52,281 nucleotides of DNA. Source: Sideroxydans sp. (GTDB lineage Bacteria > Pseudomonadota > Gammaproteobacteria > Burkholderiales > Gallionellaceae). A program made the position numbers and the translations under genes. Each line of letters begins with the position of its first letter. Positions within the stretch are counted from its first letter, which is position 1. The notes beneath the pieces are model-generated. The model was not told the DNA's origin. It searched no databases and saw only the letters and a list, made by a program, of their open reading frames with translations. Shown here in pieces: positions 1 to 9,563 of the stretch. The DNA lies in the NCBI GenBank assembly GCA_029850585.1, contig JARCRQ010000100.1:1-52281 (forward strand). Direction: 5' to 3'.

Positions 1-214
1 CGACTGCTTTTTTAACGGCGGGTTTCTTCGCTACCACTACTTTTTTCGCGGCGGGTTTCTTAGCGGCTACAACTTTTTTAGCAGCTGGCTTTTTCGCCGC
101 CACTACTTTTTTCGCTGCAACGGGTTTCTTAGCAGCGACGACTTTCTTCGCTACCGGCTTTTTCGCGGCGACAACTTTCTTCGCTGCTGGTTTAGCTTTC
201 TTTACTGCTGCCAT
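1..214 (-). CDS. Histone H1-like / AlgP-type lysine-alanine-rich DNA-binding protein (partial)
   Basis: Only the first 71 codons are present; the gene runs off the left edge. The ATG at 214 follows a clear ribosome site (AAGGAG, complement of 221-226). The visible protein is built almost entirely from Ala, Lys, Val and Pro in degenerate AAKKP / AAKKVV units. This composition is typical of bacterial H1-like proteins (AlgP, HctB/BphP-type), which bind DNA non-specifically through disordered basic tails and affect nucleoid compaction. No enzymatic motif is visible. The repetitive codons make the gene prone to length change by slippage. The family call rests on composition alone, and the missing C-terminus could hold another domain. 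Confidence 0.72.
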   Translation of the reverse strand, partial: MAAVKKAKPAAKKVVAAKKPVAKKVVAAKKPVAAKKVVAAKKPAAKKVVAAKKPAAKKVVVAKKPAVKKAV

Positions 215-388
215 TTCGTTCTCCTTCATTGAGAGTTAAAAAAATATACAACACCTACGATTACTACCCCCTCAGCTCGTGCGTTAAGAAAATCACGACC
301 TAAAAGCCCCTGCACCTAAAATCGACCCGTTGATAAATTAGGGCGATACGCATCAGCTAGGATGCGGGTTAAATTTTTCAAATACTCG

Positions 389-1555
389 TTAGTCCCACGA
401 TAGCGCGCCGCCTGTTTGATATTCAGTGACGCGGGTCTCGAAGAAGTTCTTTTCTTTTTTCAGGTCGATCATTTCCGCCATCCAGGGGAAAGGATTGGTC
501 GCACCTTGATACAAAATATCTACGCCGATTTGTTGGCAACGACGATTCGCGATAAAACGTAAATACTCTTTGAACATCGACGCATTCAAGCCCAGCACGC
601 CGCGCGGCATGGTGTCTTCGGCATAGGCATATTCCAGCTCTACGCCTTTTTGAAACAGCGTACGAATTTCTTCGCGGAATTCGGCGGTCCACAAATGTGG
701 ATTTTCCATTTTGATTTGGTTAATCACATCGACACCAAAGTTGAGATGCATAGACTCGTCGCGCAAAATATATTGATATTGCTCTGCCGCGCCCGTCATT
801 TTATTTTGCCGACCGAGTGCCAGAATTTGCACGAAGCCGACATAGAAAAACAAGCCTTCCATGATGCAAGCAAACACAATCAAACTGCGCAATAAATCTT
901 GGTCAGCTTTAGGTGTGCCCGTTTTGAAAGTGGGATTGGTGAGTACGTCAATGAAGGGCAGTAGGAATTCATCCTTGGCGCGAATGCTTTCCACTTCGTG
1001 ATACATATTGAAAATTTCGCCGTCATCCAAGCCCAAACTTTCCACAATGTATTGGTAAGCGTGAGTATGAATTGCCTCTTCAAAGGCTTGGCGCAACAGG
1101 TATTGGCGGCATTCTGGATTGCTGATGTGGCGATAAGTACCGAGCACAATGTTGTTCGCGGCAAGGCTGTCTGCGGTACTAAAAAAACCTAAATTGCGTT
1201 TGATTAAACGGCGTTCGTCATCGCTGAGCTTGTCGCTTTTCCACAAGGCGATGTCGGCCGTCATATTGACTTCTTGCGGCATCCAATGATTCGCACACGC
1301 TGCCAAATACTTTTCCCACGCCCATTTGTATTTGAAAGGGACAAGCTGATTGACGTCAGCGTTGCAATTGATGATGCGCTTGTCTTCGACGCGGATACGA
1401 CCCGTAGGCACTTTATTTGCGAGTGCCGATGAGGATGAAACGGAAGTCGTTTTTACTGCTTGCAAGTGCATTGAAGTTGTGCCATCTAAGTTCGATGCGC
1501 GCATCATACCTAAAGCATTTTCATTGCCTAGCGTTTTTTCATTTAATGTCAACAT
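389..1555 (-). CDS. nrdB: Ribonucleoside-diphosphate reductase, class Ia small (R2) subunit
   Basis: R2 houses the di-metal/tyrosyl radical cofactor that starts dNTP synthesis in the R1 subunit. Ligand motifs are intact: the Asp in TADSLAANN, Glu and His in EEAIHTHAY with the radical Tyr at the usual spacing after the His, and the later Glu/His pair in [10 protein letters not shown]. The C-terminal tail, which docks R2 to R1, ends GGALSWD. I start at the ATG at 1555 (388 aa) because a ribosome site (GTAGGAGAA) lies directly upstream; an in-frame extension to 1663 would overlap nrdA and has no such support. The start is 25 bp after the nrdA stop, so the two genes form one operon. Confidence 0.96.
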   Translation of the reverse strand: MLTLNEKTLGNENALGMMRASNLDGTTSMHLQAVKTTSVSSSSALANKVPTGRIRVEDKRIINCNADVNQLVPFKYKWAWEKYLAACANHWMPQEVNMTADIALWKSDKLSDDERRLIKRNLGFFSTADSLAANNIVLGTYRHISNPECRQYLLRQAFEEAIHTHAYQYIVESLGLDDGEIFNMYHEVESIRAKDEFLLPFIDVLTNPTFKTGTPKADQDLLRSLIVFACIMEGLFFYVGFVQILALGRQNKMTGAAEQYQYILRDESMHLNFGVDVINQIKMENPHLWTAEFREEIRTLFQKGVELEYAYAEDTMPRGVLGLNASMFKEYLRFIANRRCQQIGVDILYQGATNPFPWMAEMIDLKKEKNFFETRVTEYQTGGALSWD

Positions 1556-1580
1556 TATTTTTCTCCTACTAAATTTAGCT

Positions 1581-4430
1581 TTACTGACAGGCTTCGCATT
1601 CGGGATTATCAATCGAGCAAAATTGCGTTTCGGGCAGCACGTCCGAGCTACTTGCAACGGCATTTAATGCACCCGCTTTGCCAGTGGATTTTTCTGCTGA
1701 AGTTGCCCCCAAAGTACGCAAATAATAAGTGGTCTTCAAGCCGCGAACCCAAGCCAGCTTATAGGTTTCATCGAGTTTACGTCCTGACACACCCGACATA
1801 TAAATGTTCAACGATTGCGCTTGGTCGATCCACTTTTGGCGACGCGATGCGGCTTCGATAATCCAGCTTGGTTCAACTTCAAATGCCGTTGAATACAAGC
1901 TACGTAATTCGGCTGGAATGCGATCAATTTTTGCCAAGCTGCCGTCGAAGTATTTCAAATCGGCAATCATCACTTCGTCCCACAAACCCAAGGCTTTTAG
2001 GTCGGCGACTAAATAATCATTCATTACGGTGAACTCACCCGACAAATTCGATTTCACAAAAATGTTTTGGTAAGTCGGCTCGATACACGCCGATACGCCG
2101 ATGATGTTGGAGATGGTTGCGGTCGGCGCAATCGCCACGCAATTCGAGTTGCGCATCCCGTATTGTTTGATGCGTGCGCGCAACGCGCTCCAATCCATAC
2201 TCGCCGAAGTATCGACTTCAACATAGCCGCCGCGCTCTTCGCGCAGCATGTCTAGCGTATCTTGCGGCAAGATGCCGCGATCCCACAAACTGCCACGATA
2301 GGTCGCATAACGACCACGCTGTTCGGCTAATTCGGTCGAGGCCAAATAGGCGAAGTAACACACCGCTTCCATCGAACGATCGGCAAATTCAACCGCTGCT
2401 GGCGACGCATACGGAATGCGCAAACTATGCAAACAATCTTGGAAACCCATAATGCCCAAACCGACTGGGCGATGCTTCATATTGGAATTGCGCGCCTTAT
2501 CCACGGCGTAGTAATTGATGTCGATGACGTTGTCCAACATACGCATCGCGGTGCTGATAGTGAGCTGCAATTTTGCGTGGTCGAGCTGACCAAATTTCTC
2601 ATGGCCGCGCGGATACAAATGCGCCGCTAAATTGACTGAACCTAAATTACATACCGCGATTTCGCTGTCGTTGGTGTTAAGGGTAATTTCGGTACACAAA
2701 TTTGAGCTATGCACCACGCCGACGTGTTGCTGCGGGCTGCAGATGTTGCAAGGGTCTTTGAAAGTAATCCACGGATGACCTGTTTCAAACAGCATGGTCA
2801 GCATCTTGCGCCATAGGCTCGCCGCCTGAACGGTCTTGTGCACTTTGAGTTTGCCACTCGCCGCGAGGGCTTCATAGGCGGTGTAAGCCAGCTCAAATTC
2901 GCGACCAAATTTATCGTGCAAATCAACCGTGTCATTCGGTGAAAACAGCGTCCAATCGCCACCTTCCATGACGCGCTTCATAAATAAATCAGGAATCCAG
3001 TTAGCGGTATTCATGTCATGAGTGCGACGACGATCATCGCCGGTATTTTTGCGTAAATCCAGAAACTCTTCGATGTCCAAATGCCACGTTTCCAAATAGG
3101 CACACACCGCGCCTTTGCGCTTGCCGCCTTGATTCACCGCGACCGCCGTATCGTTGACCACTTTAAGGAACGGCACCACACCTTGTGACTGTCCGTTCGT
3201 GCCTTTGATGCGTGCGCCGAGTGCGCGCACGGGTGTCCAGTCATTACCCAAACCGCCTGCAAATTTTGACAACAAAGCGTTTTCTTTAATCGCGTCGTAG
3301 ATGCCTTCTAAGTCATCCGACACGGTGGTCAAATAGCACGACGACAGTTGCGAACGACGTGTACCGGCGTTAAATAAAGTCGGGGTTGAGCTCATAAAAT
3401 CAAAGCTCGACAGCAGGCGATAAAATTCGATGGCGCGTTCGTTTGGATTAGCTTCATTGAGCGACAAGCCCATCGCCACGCGCATAAAGAAGGCTTGCGG
3501 CAACTCGATACGCTTTTCGTTGATGTGCAAAAAATAGCGGTCAAACAAAGTTTGTAAGCCTAAGTAACCGAACTGCAAATCGCGATTCGCATCCAGCTCT
3601 TTGCCCAAACGCGGCAAGTCAAATTGCGCCATTTTCACGTCTAATAACTCGGCTTCTATGGCTTGCTTGATATAGCCTGGGAAGTAATCGGCGTAACGTG
3701 TTGCCATATCTGCTTGCGTCACTTCTTCGCCCAACACCAAGCTGCAAAAATCATTCAACAACAATCGTGCGGTGACAAAATTATAGGCAGGATCCGTTTC
3801 AATTAAGACGCGCGCCGACAACACCAAACATTTACTCACTTCATGTTGTGGCACACCGTCGTACAAATCTTTCAGCGTGGCTTTAATAATTAACTCAGGG
3901 TTCACCGCATCGCCTAAACCGACGCAAGCCGACACCACCAAGGCATTGAGGCGCACCAAATCGAGCGGATGCAGCACACCGTTTAAGCCCACCACGTTAA
4001 TCGCTACCGCAGGTTCAATCGCCTTCAGTGCAGCACGGCTGCGCGAACGTTCTTCGCGATACAACACATAGGCGCGCGCCACATCGTGTTCACCTGAACG
4101 CATCAAACCGAGCTCAACTTGATCTTGAATATCTTCGATGTGCAGCGTGCCGCCATGCGGCATACGACGCGTCATCGCACCGACTAAATGTTGCGTGAGC
4201 TGTTCCACCATGTCGCGCACGCGTGCTGATGCGGCAGCTTGCGCGCCACCGACTGCGATGAAGGCTTTCGTTAACGCGATAGCAATTTTGCCAGGCTCAA
4301 ATGCCACCACCGAACCATTGCGGCGAATGACTTTATATTGATCCAAAGCGATAGAGTGGACAGGTTGAGTAGGCATATTAAATTGGCTAGAAACAGAGGA
4401 AACAGCATTGGTGGCAAGTGCTTGCGGCAT
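1581..4430 (-). CDS. nrdA: Ribonucleoside-diphosphate reductase, class Ia large (R1) subunit
   Basis: R1 reduces ribonucleoside diphosphates to deoxy forms. The N-terminus (about residues 30-120) carries an ATP-cone, the allosteric activity site. The core has the substrate-site Cys in [14 protein letters not shown], the catalytic Asn-Cys-Glu set in [10 protein letters not shown], and the radical-transfer Tyr pair in KTTYYLRT. The C-terminus ends in the redox-active CEACQ-type tail that is re-reduced by thioredoxin or glutaredoxin. The start at 4430 (949 aa) follows AGGGAGAA; a longer frame to 4478 lacks support. It is the first gene of nrdAB, and two NrdR-like boxes overlap and follow its predicted promoter, so repression by NrdR when dATP is high is likely. 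Confidence 0.97.
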   Translation of the reverse strand: MPQALATNAVSSVSSQFNMPTQPVHSIALDQYKVIRRNGSVVAFEPGKIAIALTKAFIAVGGAQAAASARVRDMVEQLTQHLVGAMTRRMPHGGTLHIEDIQDQVELGLMRSGEHDVARAYVLYREERSRSRAALKAIEPAVAINVVGLNGVLHPLDLVRLNALVVSACVGLGDAVNPELIIKATLKDLYDGVPQHEVSKCLVLSARVLIETDPAYNFVTARLLLNDFCSLVLGEEVTQADMATRYADYFPGYIKQAIEAELLDVKMAQFDLPRLGKELDANRDLQFGYLGLQTLFDRYFLHINEKRIELPQAFFMRVAMGLSLNEANPNERAIEFYRLLSSFDFMSSTPTLFNAGTRRSQLSSCYLTTVSDDLEGIYDAIKENALLSKFAGGLGNDWTPVRALGARIKGTNGQSQGVVPFLKVVNDTAVAVNQGGKRKGAVCAYLETWHLDIEEFLDLRKNTGDDRRRTHDMNTANWIPDLFMKRVMEGGDWTLFSPNDTVDLHDKFGREFELAYTAYEALAASGKLKVHKTVQAASLWRKMLTMLFETGHPWITFKDPCNICSPQQHVGVVHSSNLCTEITLNTNDSEIAVCNLGSVNLAAHLYPRGHEKFGQLDHAKLQLTISTAMRMLDNVIDINYYAVDKARNSNMKHRPVGLGIMGFQDCLHSLRIPYASPAAVEFADRSMEAVCYFAYLASTELAEQRGRYATYRGSLWDRGILPQDTLDMLREERGGYVEVDTSASMDWSALRARIKQYGMRNSNCVAIAPTATISNIIGVSACIEPTYQNIFVKSNLSGEFTVMNDYLVADLKALGLWDEVMIADLKYFDGSLAKIDRIPAELRSLYSTAFEVEPSWIIEAASRRQKWIDQAQSLNIYMSGVSGRKLDETYKLAWVRGLKTTYYLRTLGATSAEKSTGKAGALNAVASSSDVLPETQFCSIDNPECEACQ

Positions 4431-4481
4431 GAACTTCTCCCTGATGTGAATGGAAAATAAGAAAAACCTTGCAAACACTAA

Positions 4482-4528
4482 ACACTAAATATAGTGTTTT
4501 TTTGCAAGGAACTTACTAATTGTAGTGT
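4482..4528 (-). promoter_or_regulatory. Tandem NrdR boxes before nrdA
   Basis: Two 16-bp sites, ACACTAAATATAGTGT at 4482-4497 and TTACTAATTGTAGTGT at 4513-4528, match 12 of 16 positions with each other. The first is a near-perfect palindrome of the NrdR consensus. Their centres are exactly 31 bp apart, three helical turns, which is the spacing known for cooperative NrdR binding. The upstream box covers the predicted -10 element of nrdA. The nrdR gene itself is not in the window. Confidence 0.85.
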
Positions 4529-4547
4529 CTAAAAATAAAATCACCAA
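4519..4547 (-). promoter_or_regulatory. Predicted sigma-70 promoter of nrdAB
   Basis: On the minus strand there is TTGGTG (complement of 4542-4547), a 17-bp spacer, then TACAAT (complement of 4519-4524). The -10 element lies inside the upstream NrdR box, which fits repression by occlusion. Confidence 0.6.
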
Positions 4548-4557
4548 GCAATAAAAC

Positions 4558-4585
4558 AAAAAAAACGGCCTAGATAATTCGGCCG
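4558..4585 (-). terminator. Rho-independent terminator after ampD
   Basis: On the minus strand a CGGCC / GGCCG stem (arms 4581-4585 and 4566-4570) with a ten-base loop is followed by eight T residues (complement of 4558-4565). It closes the pilS-pilR-ampD unit and separates it from nrdA. Confidence 0.8.
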
Positions 4586-4613
4586 AGGTGTTCATCCTTG
4601 CTGCTGCAACAAA

Positions 4614-5156
4614 TCAGGATTTACTAATGCTAGTGAGGTAGCGCAACCAGTCGAAAAATTCGCCTGGATCGGTTTTGCGTTGCGGCGCAATGTCGCGATG
4701 TCCTGCGATGCCCGCGAAGTGATAGTGCGTGCGTAAGGTCTGCGTGAGCTGTTGCAACGCCGCATATTGGGCATCTGTAAACGGCGTGCTGTCCGAGCCT
4801 TCTAGCTCCAAGCCTAGTGAGTTGTCATTGCAACGCGCAGCACCCTGCCAGCACGATGCGCCCGCGTGCCAAGCTCTATCTAAGCAGGACACAAACTGAA
4901 TAATCTCGCCATCGCGACGAATAAAAAAATGCGCGGAAACTTTTAACTCAGCGATGGTTTGGTAATACGGATGGGCATTCACATCTAAGCGATTAGTGAA
5001 CAATCGTTGCACACCATCGCCACCAAATTCATCGGGCGGCAAGCTGATGTTGTGTATCACCAATAAGTTAATTTGCTCCGTCGGGCGCGCGTCGCAATTG
5101 GGCGAAGCAATATGTTGGCAGCCGCTTAGCCAGCCTTGCGCATCAACTTTCATCAT
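4614..5156 (-). CDS. ampD: 1,6-anhydro-N-acetylmuramyl-L-alanine amidase AmpD
   Basis: A cytosolic zinc amidase that cleaves the stem peptide from 1,6-anhydroMurNAc during peptidoglycan recycling. At 180 aa it has the normal AmpD length and one Amidase_2 domain. The zinc ligands are visible as H35 (VIHN), H153 (AGHRDIAP) and D163 (KTDPG), with a conserved Glu in LGLELEG near residue 117. There is no signal peptide, consistent with the cytosolic enzyme rather than a periplasmic paralog. The start overlaps the last four codons of pilR, implying translational coupling; ATGs at 5156 and 5153 are both possible. AmpG and AnmK elsewhere in this window act in the same recycling route. Confidence 0.93.
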   Translation of the reverse strand: MMKVDAQGWLSGCQHIASPNCDARPTEQINLLVIHNISLPPDEFGGDGVQRLFTNRLDVNAHPYYQTIAELKVSAHFFIRRDGEIIQFVSCLDRAWHAGASCWQGAARCNDNSLGLELEGSDSTPFTDAQYAALQQLTQTLRTHYHFAGIAGHRDIAPQRKTDPGEFFDWLRYLTSISKS

Positions 5157-6516
5157 CTACCCCTTCTGGCGCGTTGATGCCTAGTCGTTCCATACGATAG
5201 CGAATGGTGCGTAAATTTAAGCCCAATAATTTTGCCGCAGCGGTGCGATTGAAATACGTTTGTGTCAAAGTCGCCAACAACGCGCGTCGCTCCACGTCAT
5301 CCAAATAGTCTTGCAATACATATTTGCCAACTGGTAAATCGGTCGCAACCTCTAAGGAGCGTTGCTCAGGCGCGGCATGAATTTGCAAATCTTCTGGGGT
5401 AATCAAACCGTCGCTGCACAACGCCAAGGCGCGCTCGATGATGTTTTCTAACTCGCGCACATTGCCCGGAAAATCGTAGCTTTGTAGGGCGCGTAAGGCA
5501 CTATCCGAAAAACTCACCTGCGCACCCATTTTCAAGCGCGTCAGCGTGTGTTGCGCGATGTCTGCCACGTCCTCGCGCAGCTCACGCAATGCGGGCATTT
5601 GGATCGGAATGACATTCAAACGGTAATACAAATCCTGGCGAAACTTGCCTTGTTTAACCCGCTCGGCAAGCTCGTTATGCGTGGCACTAATGATGCGCAC
5701 ATCTATCGCCTCTTCAGTGGTCGCGCCGACTTTACGCACGCGCTTTTCTTGTATCACGCGCAGCAATTTCACTTGCATCGCCAGCGGCAAATCGGCAACT
5801 TCATCTAAAAATAAAGTGCCGCCGTGCGCTGCCTGAAAAAATCCATCGCGATCTTTTTCCGCACCCGTGAACGCGCCTTTTTTGTAACCGAAAAATTCGC
5901 TCTCCATTAAATTTTCAGGAATCGCGCCACAGTTCACCGCAATCAGCGGCGCATCCGCGCGCGCACCTTGCAACACAATCAAGCGCGAGGCGAGCTCTTT
6001 ACCGCTGCCCGATTCGCCGGTGATGTGTACAGGGGCTTGGCTCTTCGCCACGCGCGCAATCAAATCACGCACCTTGTGCATGGCGGGCGCATTGCCCAGC
6101 AACAGTTGTTCGCTCTGATTGCTGTCGCTAGACAAACGCAACGCGGCTTTGACCAAGCTGCGCAGTTGTTCCAGCGACACGGGCTTGCTCAAATAATCAA
6201 ACGCGCCCGCTTTGAGCACCGTGACGGCGTTATCCATATTGCCGTGCGCGGTAATCACCGCGACGGGCGTGGCAAGATTTTTTTGCGCGATGTACTCGAC
6301 GATTTGCAAGCCTTCACCATCGGGCATCCGCATATCGGTGAGGCATAAATCGTAATGGCGACTGGCGAGCTTCGCCAATGCCTGCGTGACATTGCTCGCC
6401 TTATCGACTTGCAAGCCCATTTTGAGCAACGCCATTTCGAGCAGCTCTAAAATATCCGCTTCGTCATCGACCAACAGTACGCGTGATTTTTTACTGGCTG
6501 ATTTTGTTTCCGTCAT
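5143..6516 (-). CDS. pilR: Sigma-54-dependent response regulator PilR
   Basis: An NtrC-family activator: receiver domain (phospho-acceptor D61 in YDLCLTDMRMP), AAA+ domain with Walker A GESGSGKE (about 168-175), the sigma-54 contact loop GAFTGA (about 215-220) and Walker B GTLFLDE, then a Fis-type helix-turn-helix at the C-terminus (about 415-450). In this family PilR activates pilA transcription with RNA polymerase-sigma-54. The start at 6516 (457 aa) has an AGAGGTG ribosome site; the frame is open to 6603 but that part lies in pilS. The gene overlaps pilS by 26 bp and ampD by 14 bp, so all three are probably translated in a coupled way. No pilin gene is in the window. Confidence 0.93.
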   Translation of the reverse strand: MTETKSASKKSRVLLVDDEADILELLEMALLKMGLQVDKASNVTQALAKLASRHYDLCLTDMRMPDGEGLQIVEYIAQKNLATPVAVITAHGNMDNAVTVLKAGAFDYLSKPVSLEQLRSLVKAALRLSSDSNQSEQLLLGNAPAMHKVRDLIARVAKSQAPVHITGESGSGKELASRLIVLQGARADAPLIAVNCGAIPENLMESEFFGYKKGAFTGAEKDRDGFFQAAHGGTLFLDEVADLPLAMQVKLLRVIQEKRVRKVGATTEEAIDVRIISATHNELAERVKQGKFRQDLYYRLNVIPIQMPALRELREDVADIAQHTLTRLKMGAQVSFSDSALRALQSYDFPGNVRELENIIERALALCSDGLITPEDLQIHAAPEQRSLEVATDLPVGKYVLQDYLDDVERRALLATLTQTYFNRTAAAKLLGLNLRTIRYRMERLGINAPEGVDDES

Positions 6517-8104
6517 GGCGCACCTCTGCAAAAATAATACCGAACGACGCGCCCAGCTGCGTGACGCGCGGCGCATATAGCAGCTCCGCACCATTCGCCG
6601 CACACAGCTCTTTCGCGATGTATAGACCTAAGCCTGTGCCTTGTTCGGCAGTGGTAAAAAAGGGTTCAAATAAGCGCGCTTGATGCGCCACCGCCACGCC
6701 CGCGCCATCATCCTCAACAAATAATTGCACCCTGTCCTCCCGCCACTCGGCGCGCAGCAGCAAGCTAGCGGGCTGCGCATGACCGTGACGCAGCCCATTC
6801 AGCATTAAGTTCCACAGCACTTGGCGCAACTGGTCGCGATCAAATTGCACCATTAGATGTTCAGCAACTGGCGCGTTTATTTCTAGCACCAACACACCTG
6901 CCGCCAGATGTTCGGCTTGATTAAACTCATCCCGCAAATCCGCCAAAAAATCTGCCAAGGCAATCTCCTCGGCACGCACCCGATCGCGCCGATTCAGCTG
7001 CATCACATCGCTGACAATTTGGTTAATGCGCTGGGTGTTATCCAACACCATTTGCAACAAGCGTTGCTGCGTAGGCGTGAGTGCATCCTCTTGCAACAAC
7101 TCGGTGGCGTAGCTAATCGCCGAAAGCGGATTGCGCACTTCATGCGCGATGTTGGCGGTTAATCTCCCCAATGCCGCCAATTTAATTTGCTGTGCTTGGG
7201 CTTGCACGCGCTGCATATCTTCTAAAAAAATCACCACGCCATGTTCGGCATCGCGCTGCACCGCCACCAAGCGCAGTCGCACTTGTACACCGACATCCAA
7301 CTGCACCGTGTCGTTGCTGACTTGCCCGCTATATTTCCACAGCGCGTATTGACCAAACAACATCGGAAAAACTTCCGACAACAGCTCGCCCGACGCGGCA
7401 GGATGTTGCAACATGCGCATCGCATTCGGATTCATCTGCACGATGACCCCTTGTGCGTCTATGACCAATACGCCGTCTTGCATATCGCGCATCACCAGCC
7501 GACTGGCCTCGGACAAACTGAGTAAATCCAAACCGCGCCGCGCCGCTAATTGCTGACTATCCACCGCGTGTTTGGCTAAGTTTTGCGCCATCCATGCCAC
7601 CGCGAAATACGCCATGCACAGCAGCCCCACTTGCACAAACTTACTGTCATCCGCGTTGCTGTACAACACACCAAAAGTGTGGACGAACAAGGTCGCCAAA
7701 CTCGCCAGTGCGGCAAAAAATAAAGTGATTTTGCCGCGACTGACCAAGCCCGCCGCCGCCAATGAAATCAACAACAGCAACCCGATATTGCTGACGATTC
7801 CGCCATTCAAATAGGAGAACACCGACACCGCCAAAATGTCGCCGCCAACTTGCCAACTGAGTTGCCAGATAAAGCGATGGCGATCTAAGCGCAAGAAAAT
7901 AAACGACATCAACACCGACGTTAAATAAATAACGGCGGCAGAAAAAAACAGCAAGAGTTGCTCAGGATTGAGTGCGAGTTTGCTACCGAACGCCCCGCCC
8001 AAAAGCACGAACAGCGTGGCTTGCAGCAGACGATAGAAGTTGTAGTAGCGCAGCGAACGCCAAAAATCTAAGGGGAGTTTTTCGGGCTGGTGGAGGAGTT
8101 TCAT
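6491..8104 (-). CDS. pilS: Sensor histidine kinase PilS
   Basis: A membrane sensor kinase of 537 aa. The N-terminus (about residues 20-190) holds about six hydrophobic segments without a large periplasmic domain, the PilS pattern. A PAS-like region follows (about 200-300), then HisKA with H321 in NIAHEVRNPLSAI and a HATPase_c domain (DDGAGV, GTGLGLYIAKEL). It is the partner of the adjacent pilR. The known PilS of Pseudomonas senses pilin in the membrane. The first coding position lies only 21 bp after the small zinc-ribbon gene upstream, so both are likely co-transcribed. Confidence 0.92.
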   Translation of the reverse strand: MKLLHQPEKLPLDFWRSLRYYNFYRLLQATLFVLLGGAFGSKLALNPEQLLLFFSAAVIYLTSVLMSFIFLRLDRHRFIWQLSWQVGGDILAVSVFSYLNGGIVSNIGLLLLISLAAAGLVSRGKITLFFAALASLATLFVHTFGVLYSNADDSKFVQVGLLCMAYFAVAWMAQNLAKHAVDSQQLAARRGLDLLSLSEASRLVMRDMQDGVLVIDAQGVIVQMNPNAMRMLQHPAASGELLSEVFPMLFGQYALWKYSGQVSNDTVQLDVGVQVRLRLVAVQRDAEHGVVIFLEDMQRVQAQAQQIKLAALGRLTANIAHEVRNPLSAISYATELLQEDALTPTQQRLLQMVLDNTQRINQIVSDVMQLNRRDRVRAEEIALADFLADLRDEFNQAEHLAAGVLVLEINAPVAEHLMVQFDRDQLRQVLWNLMLNGLRHGHAQPASLLLRAEWREDRVQLFVEDDGAGVAVAHQARLFEPFFTTAEQGTGLGLYIAKELCAANGAELLYAPRVTQLGASFGIIFAEVRHDGNKISQ

Positions 8105-8125
8105 CGCCCGCAGCGCATTGGCAAT

Positions 8126-8347
8126 TTAGGCGCGATACGCATCGCGATGTGCCGCGCAGCAAAAGTTTTCACCGTTCGCCAGCACCGCTTCGCTGCTCGG
8201 CACATGCACGCCGCATTGCTTGCAACGCAACATCGTTTGTGGCTCAACAGGCGGCGTGTTTGCTTGGTCTAACGAGTTTTTGCGATAGCGGCGCAGCAAC
8301 ACATAAATCACCGCGACAATGGCTAAAATAAAAATTAAACGGCTCAT
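8126..8347 (-). CDS. Small PP0621-family membrane protein with zinc-ribbon motif
   Basis: A 73-aa protein with one N-terminal transmembrane helix (about residues 3-18), a basic stretch RRYRKN, a short linker and a C-terminal cluster CKQC...CCAAH that looks like a minimal zinc site. Proteins of this build directly upstream of pilS are common in betaproteobacteria (the PP0621 family). No function is established to my knowledge. It is followed within 21 bp by pilS, which suggests a role or at least co-expression with the pilus sensor. An AGGAG-like site precedes the ATG at 8347. Confidence 0.82.
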   Translation of the reverse strand: MSRLIFILAIVAVIYVLLRRYRKNSLDQANTPPVEPQTMLRCKQCGVHVPSSEAVLANGENFCCAAHRDAYRA

Positions 8348-8360
8348 GGCAATCTCCTAA

Positions 8361-9329
8361 CTAAAACTCGCGATTCGCGGCGAATTGGGCTAACTCCAAC
8401 AAGCATTGTTTGTACGAACTGTCAGGCAACACTGCTAATGCAGCACACGCCGCCGCCGTTTCGGCGAGTGCGACCGAACGCGTGTAAGCCAATGCGCCCG
8501 TGGTGTGAATGATGGCTAACACCTCGGCAAATTTTTCCACGTCACCTTTTTCAATTGCCTCACGCACCAGTGCGGCTTGTTCGCTTGTGCCGTGCTGCAT
8601 GGCATAAATCAATGGCAAAGTCGGCTTGCCTTCCGCCAAATCATCGCCTAAATGTTTGCCTGTTTGCGCTTCTTCTGCCGAATAATCCAACACGTCATCG
8701 ACTAATTGGAATGCTGTGCCGAGGTGCATTCCGTACGCCGCCACCGCAGCTTCTTGTGCCGCATCCGCGCACCCTAAAATCGCACCGAGGCGCATCGCGG
8801 CTTCAAATAATTTCGCGGTTTTGCAGTGAATCACGCGCATATAGTTGGCGGCATCCACATCGGCATCGTGGCAATTTAACAGTTGCAACACTTCGCCTTC
8901 GGCAATCAAATTAGTCGCGTCCGCCAAAGTTTGCATCACGCGCATCGCGCCGACTTCGACCATCATTTGAAAGGCGCGCGAATATAAAAAATCGCCCACC
9001 AGCACGCTAGGCGCGTTGCCAAACACTGCACTCGCGGTCGCTTGTCCACGACGTAAATCCGATTCGTCCACCACGTCGTCATGCAGCAAAGTTGCGGTAT
9101 GAATAAACTCCACCACCGCCGCTAAGTCGTGATGCTGCTTGCCTTGATAGCCAAACGCTTGCGCTGATAACACGACCAAGGCAGGGCGCAAACGCTTGCC
9201 GCCGCTGGCAACAATGTAGTCGCCGATTTGATTGACTAACGCGACTTCGGAATGCAGCCGCGTACGAATCACCCCGTCCACCGCTGCCATATCACTCGCG
9301 AGTAATTTTTTGAAATTTGCTAGAAACAC
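8361..9329 (-). CDS. ispB: All-trans polyprenyl (octaprenyl) diphosphate synthase
   Basis: Elongates FPP with IPP units to the side chain of ubiquinone. The first Asp-rich motif LLHDDVVDESDLRRG lies at about residues 81-95 and the second, LVDDVLD, at about 209-215. I choose the GTG at 9329 (322 aa, the normal IspB length) because AGGA lies seven bases upstream; a TTG at 9365 in the same frame would add 12 residues without a clear ribosome site. In many proteobacteria ispB neighbours rplU-rpmA; here it does not. Chain length cannot be read reliably from sequence, so octaprenyl is the family default. Confidence 0.9.
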   Translation of the reverse strand: MFLANFKKLLASDMAAVDGVIRTRLHSEVALVNQIGDYIVASGGKRLRPALVVLSAQAFGYQGKQHHDLAAVVEFIHTATLLHDDVVDESDLRRGQATASAVFGNAPSVLVGDFLYSRAFQMMVEVGAMRVMQTLADATNLIAEGEVLQLLNCHDADVDAANYMRVIHCKTAKLFEAAMRLGAILGCADAAQEAAVAAYGMHLGTAFQLVDDVLDYSAEEAQTGKHLGDDLAEGKPTLPLIYAMQHGTSEQAALVREAIEKGDVEKFAEVLAIIHTTGALAYTRSVALAETAAACAALAVLPDSSYKQCLLELAQFAANREF

Positions 9330-9563
9330 GTTTTGTCCTGAATGAAGATGCCCTGAATCAGGCAAGGGCTAATTTTTGCGGCGCGCATTGTCGCATAAAT
9401 TATCTAGATAACGGGGCGATGGGAGAAGTAACCAGCCTACAGCAGGGCTAAGTTTTCTCGTTGGTTGACTCTCCAAAATAATTAGGCGGCGATGCTGATA
9501 AGAGCGACCGATCTAAGTCAGAATTGCATCATTTCATCCAATTCACATCGACCGACTTAATTT
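9330..9563. other. Intergenic region between ftsK and ispB
   Basis: This 234-bp stretch has no gene I can support. It should hold the ispB promoter. A 12-bp perfect palindrome TTATCTAGATAA lies at 9400-9411, about 70 bp before the ispB start. I see no strong terminator for ftsK. Confidence 0.5.

Noticed and set aside
1-214. Regular repeats that might be read as a CRISPR array or minisatellite
   Set aside because: The units keep one reading frame, encode AAKKP-type residues and have a ribosome site and start; there are no unique spacers.
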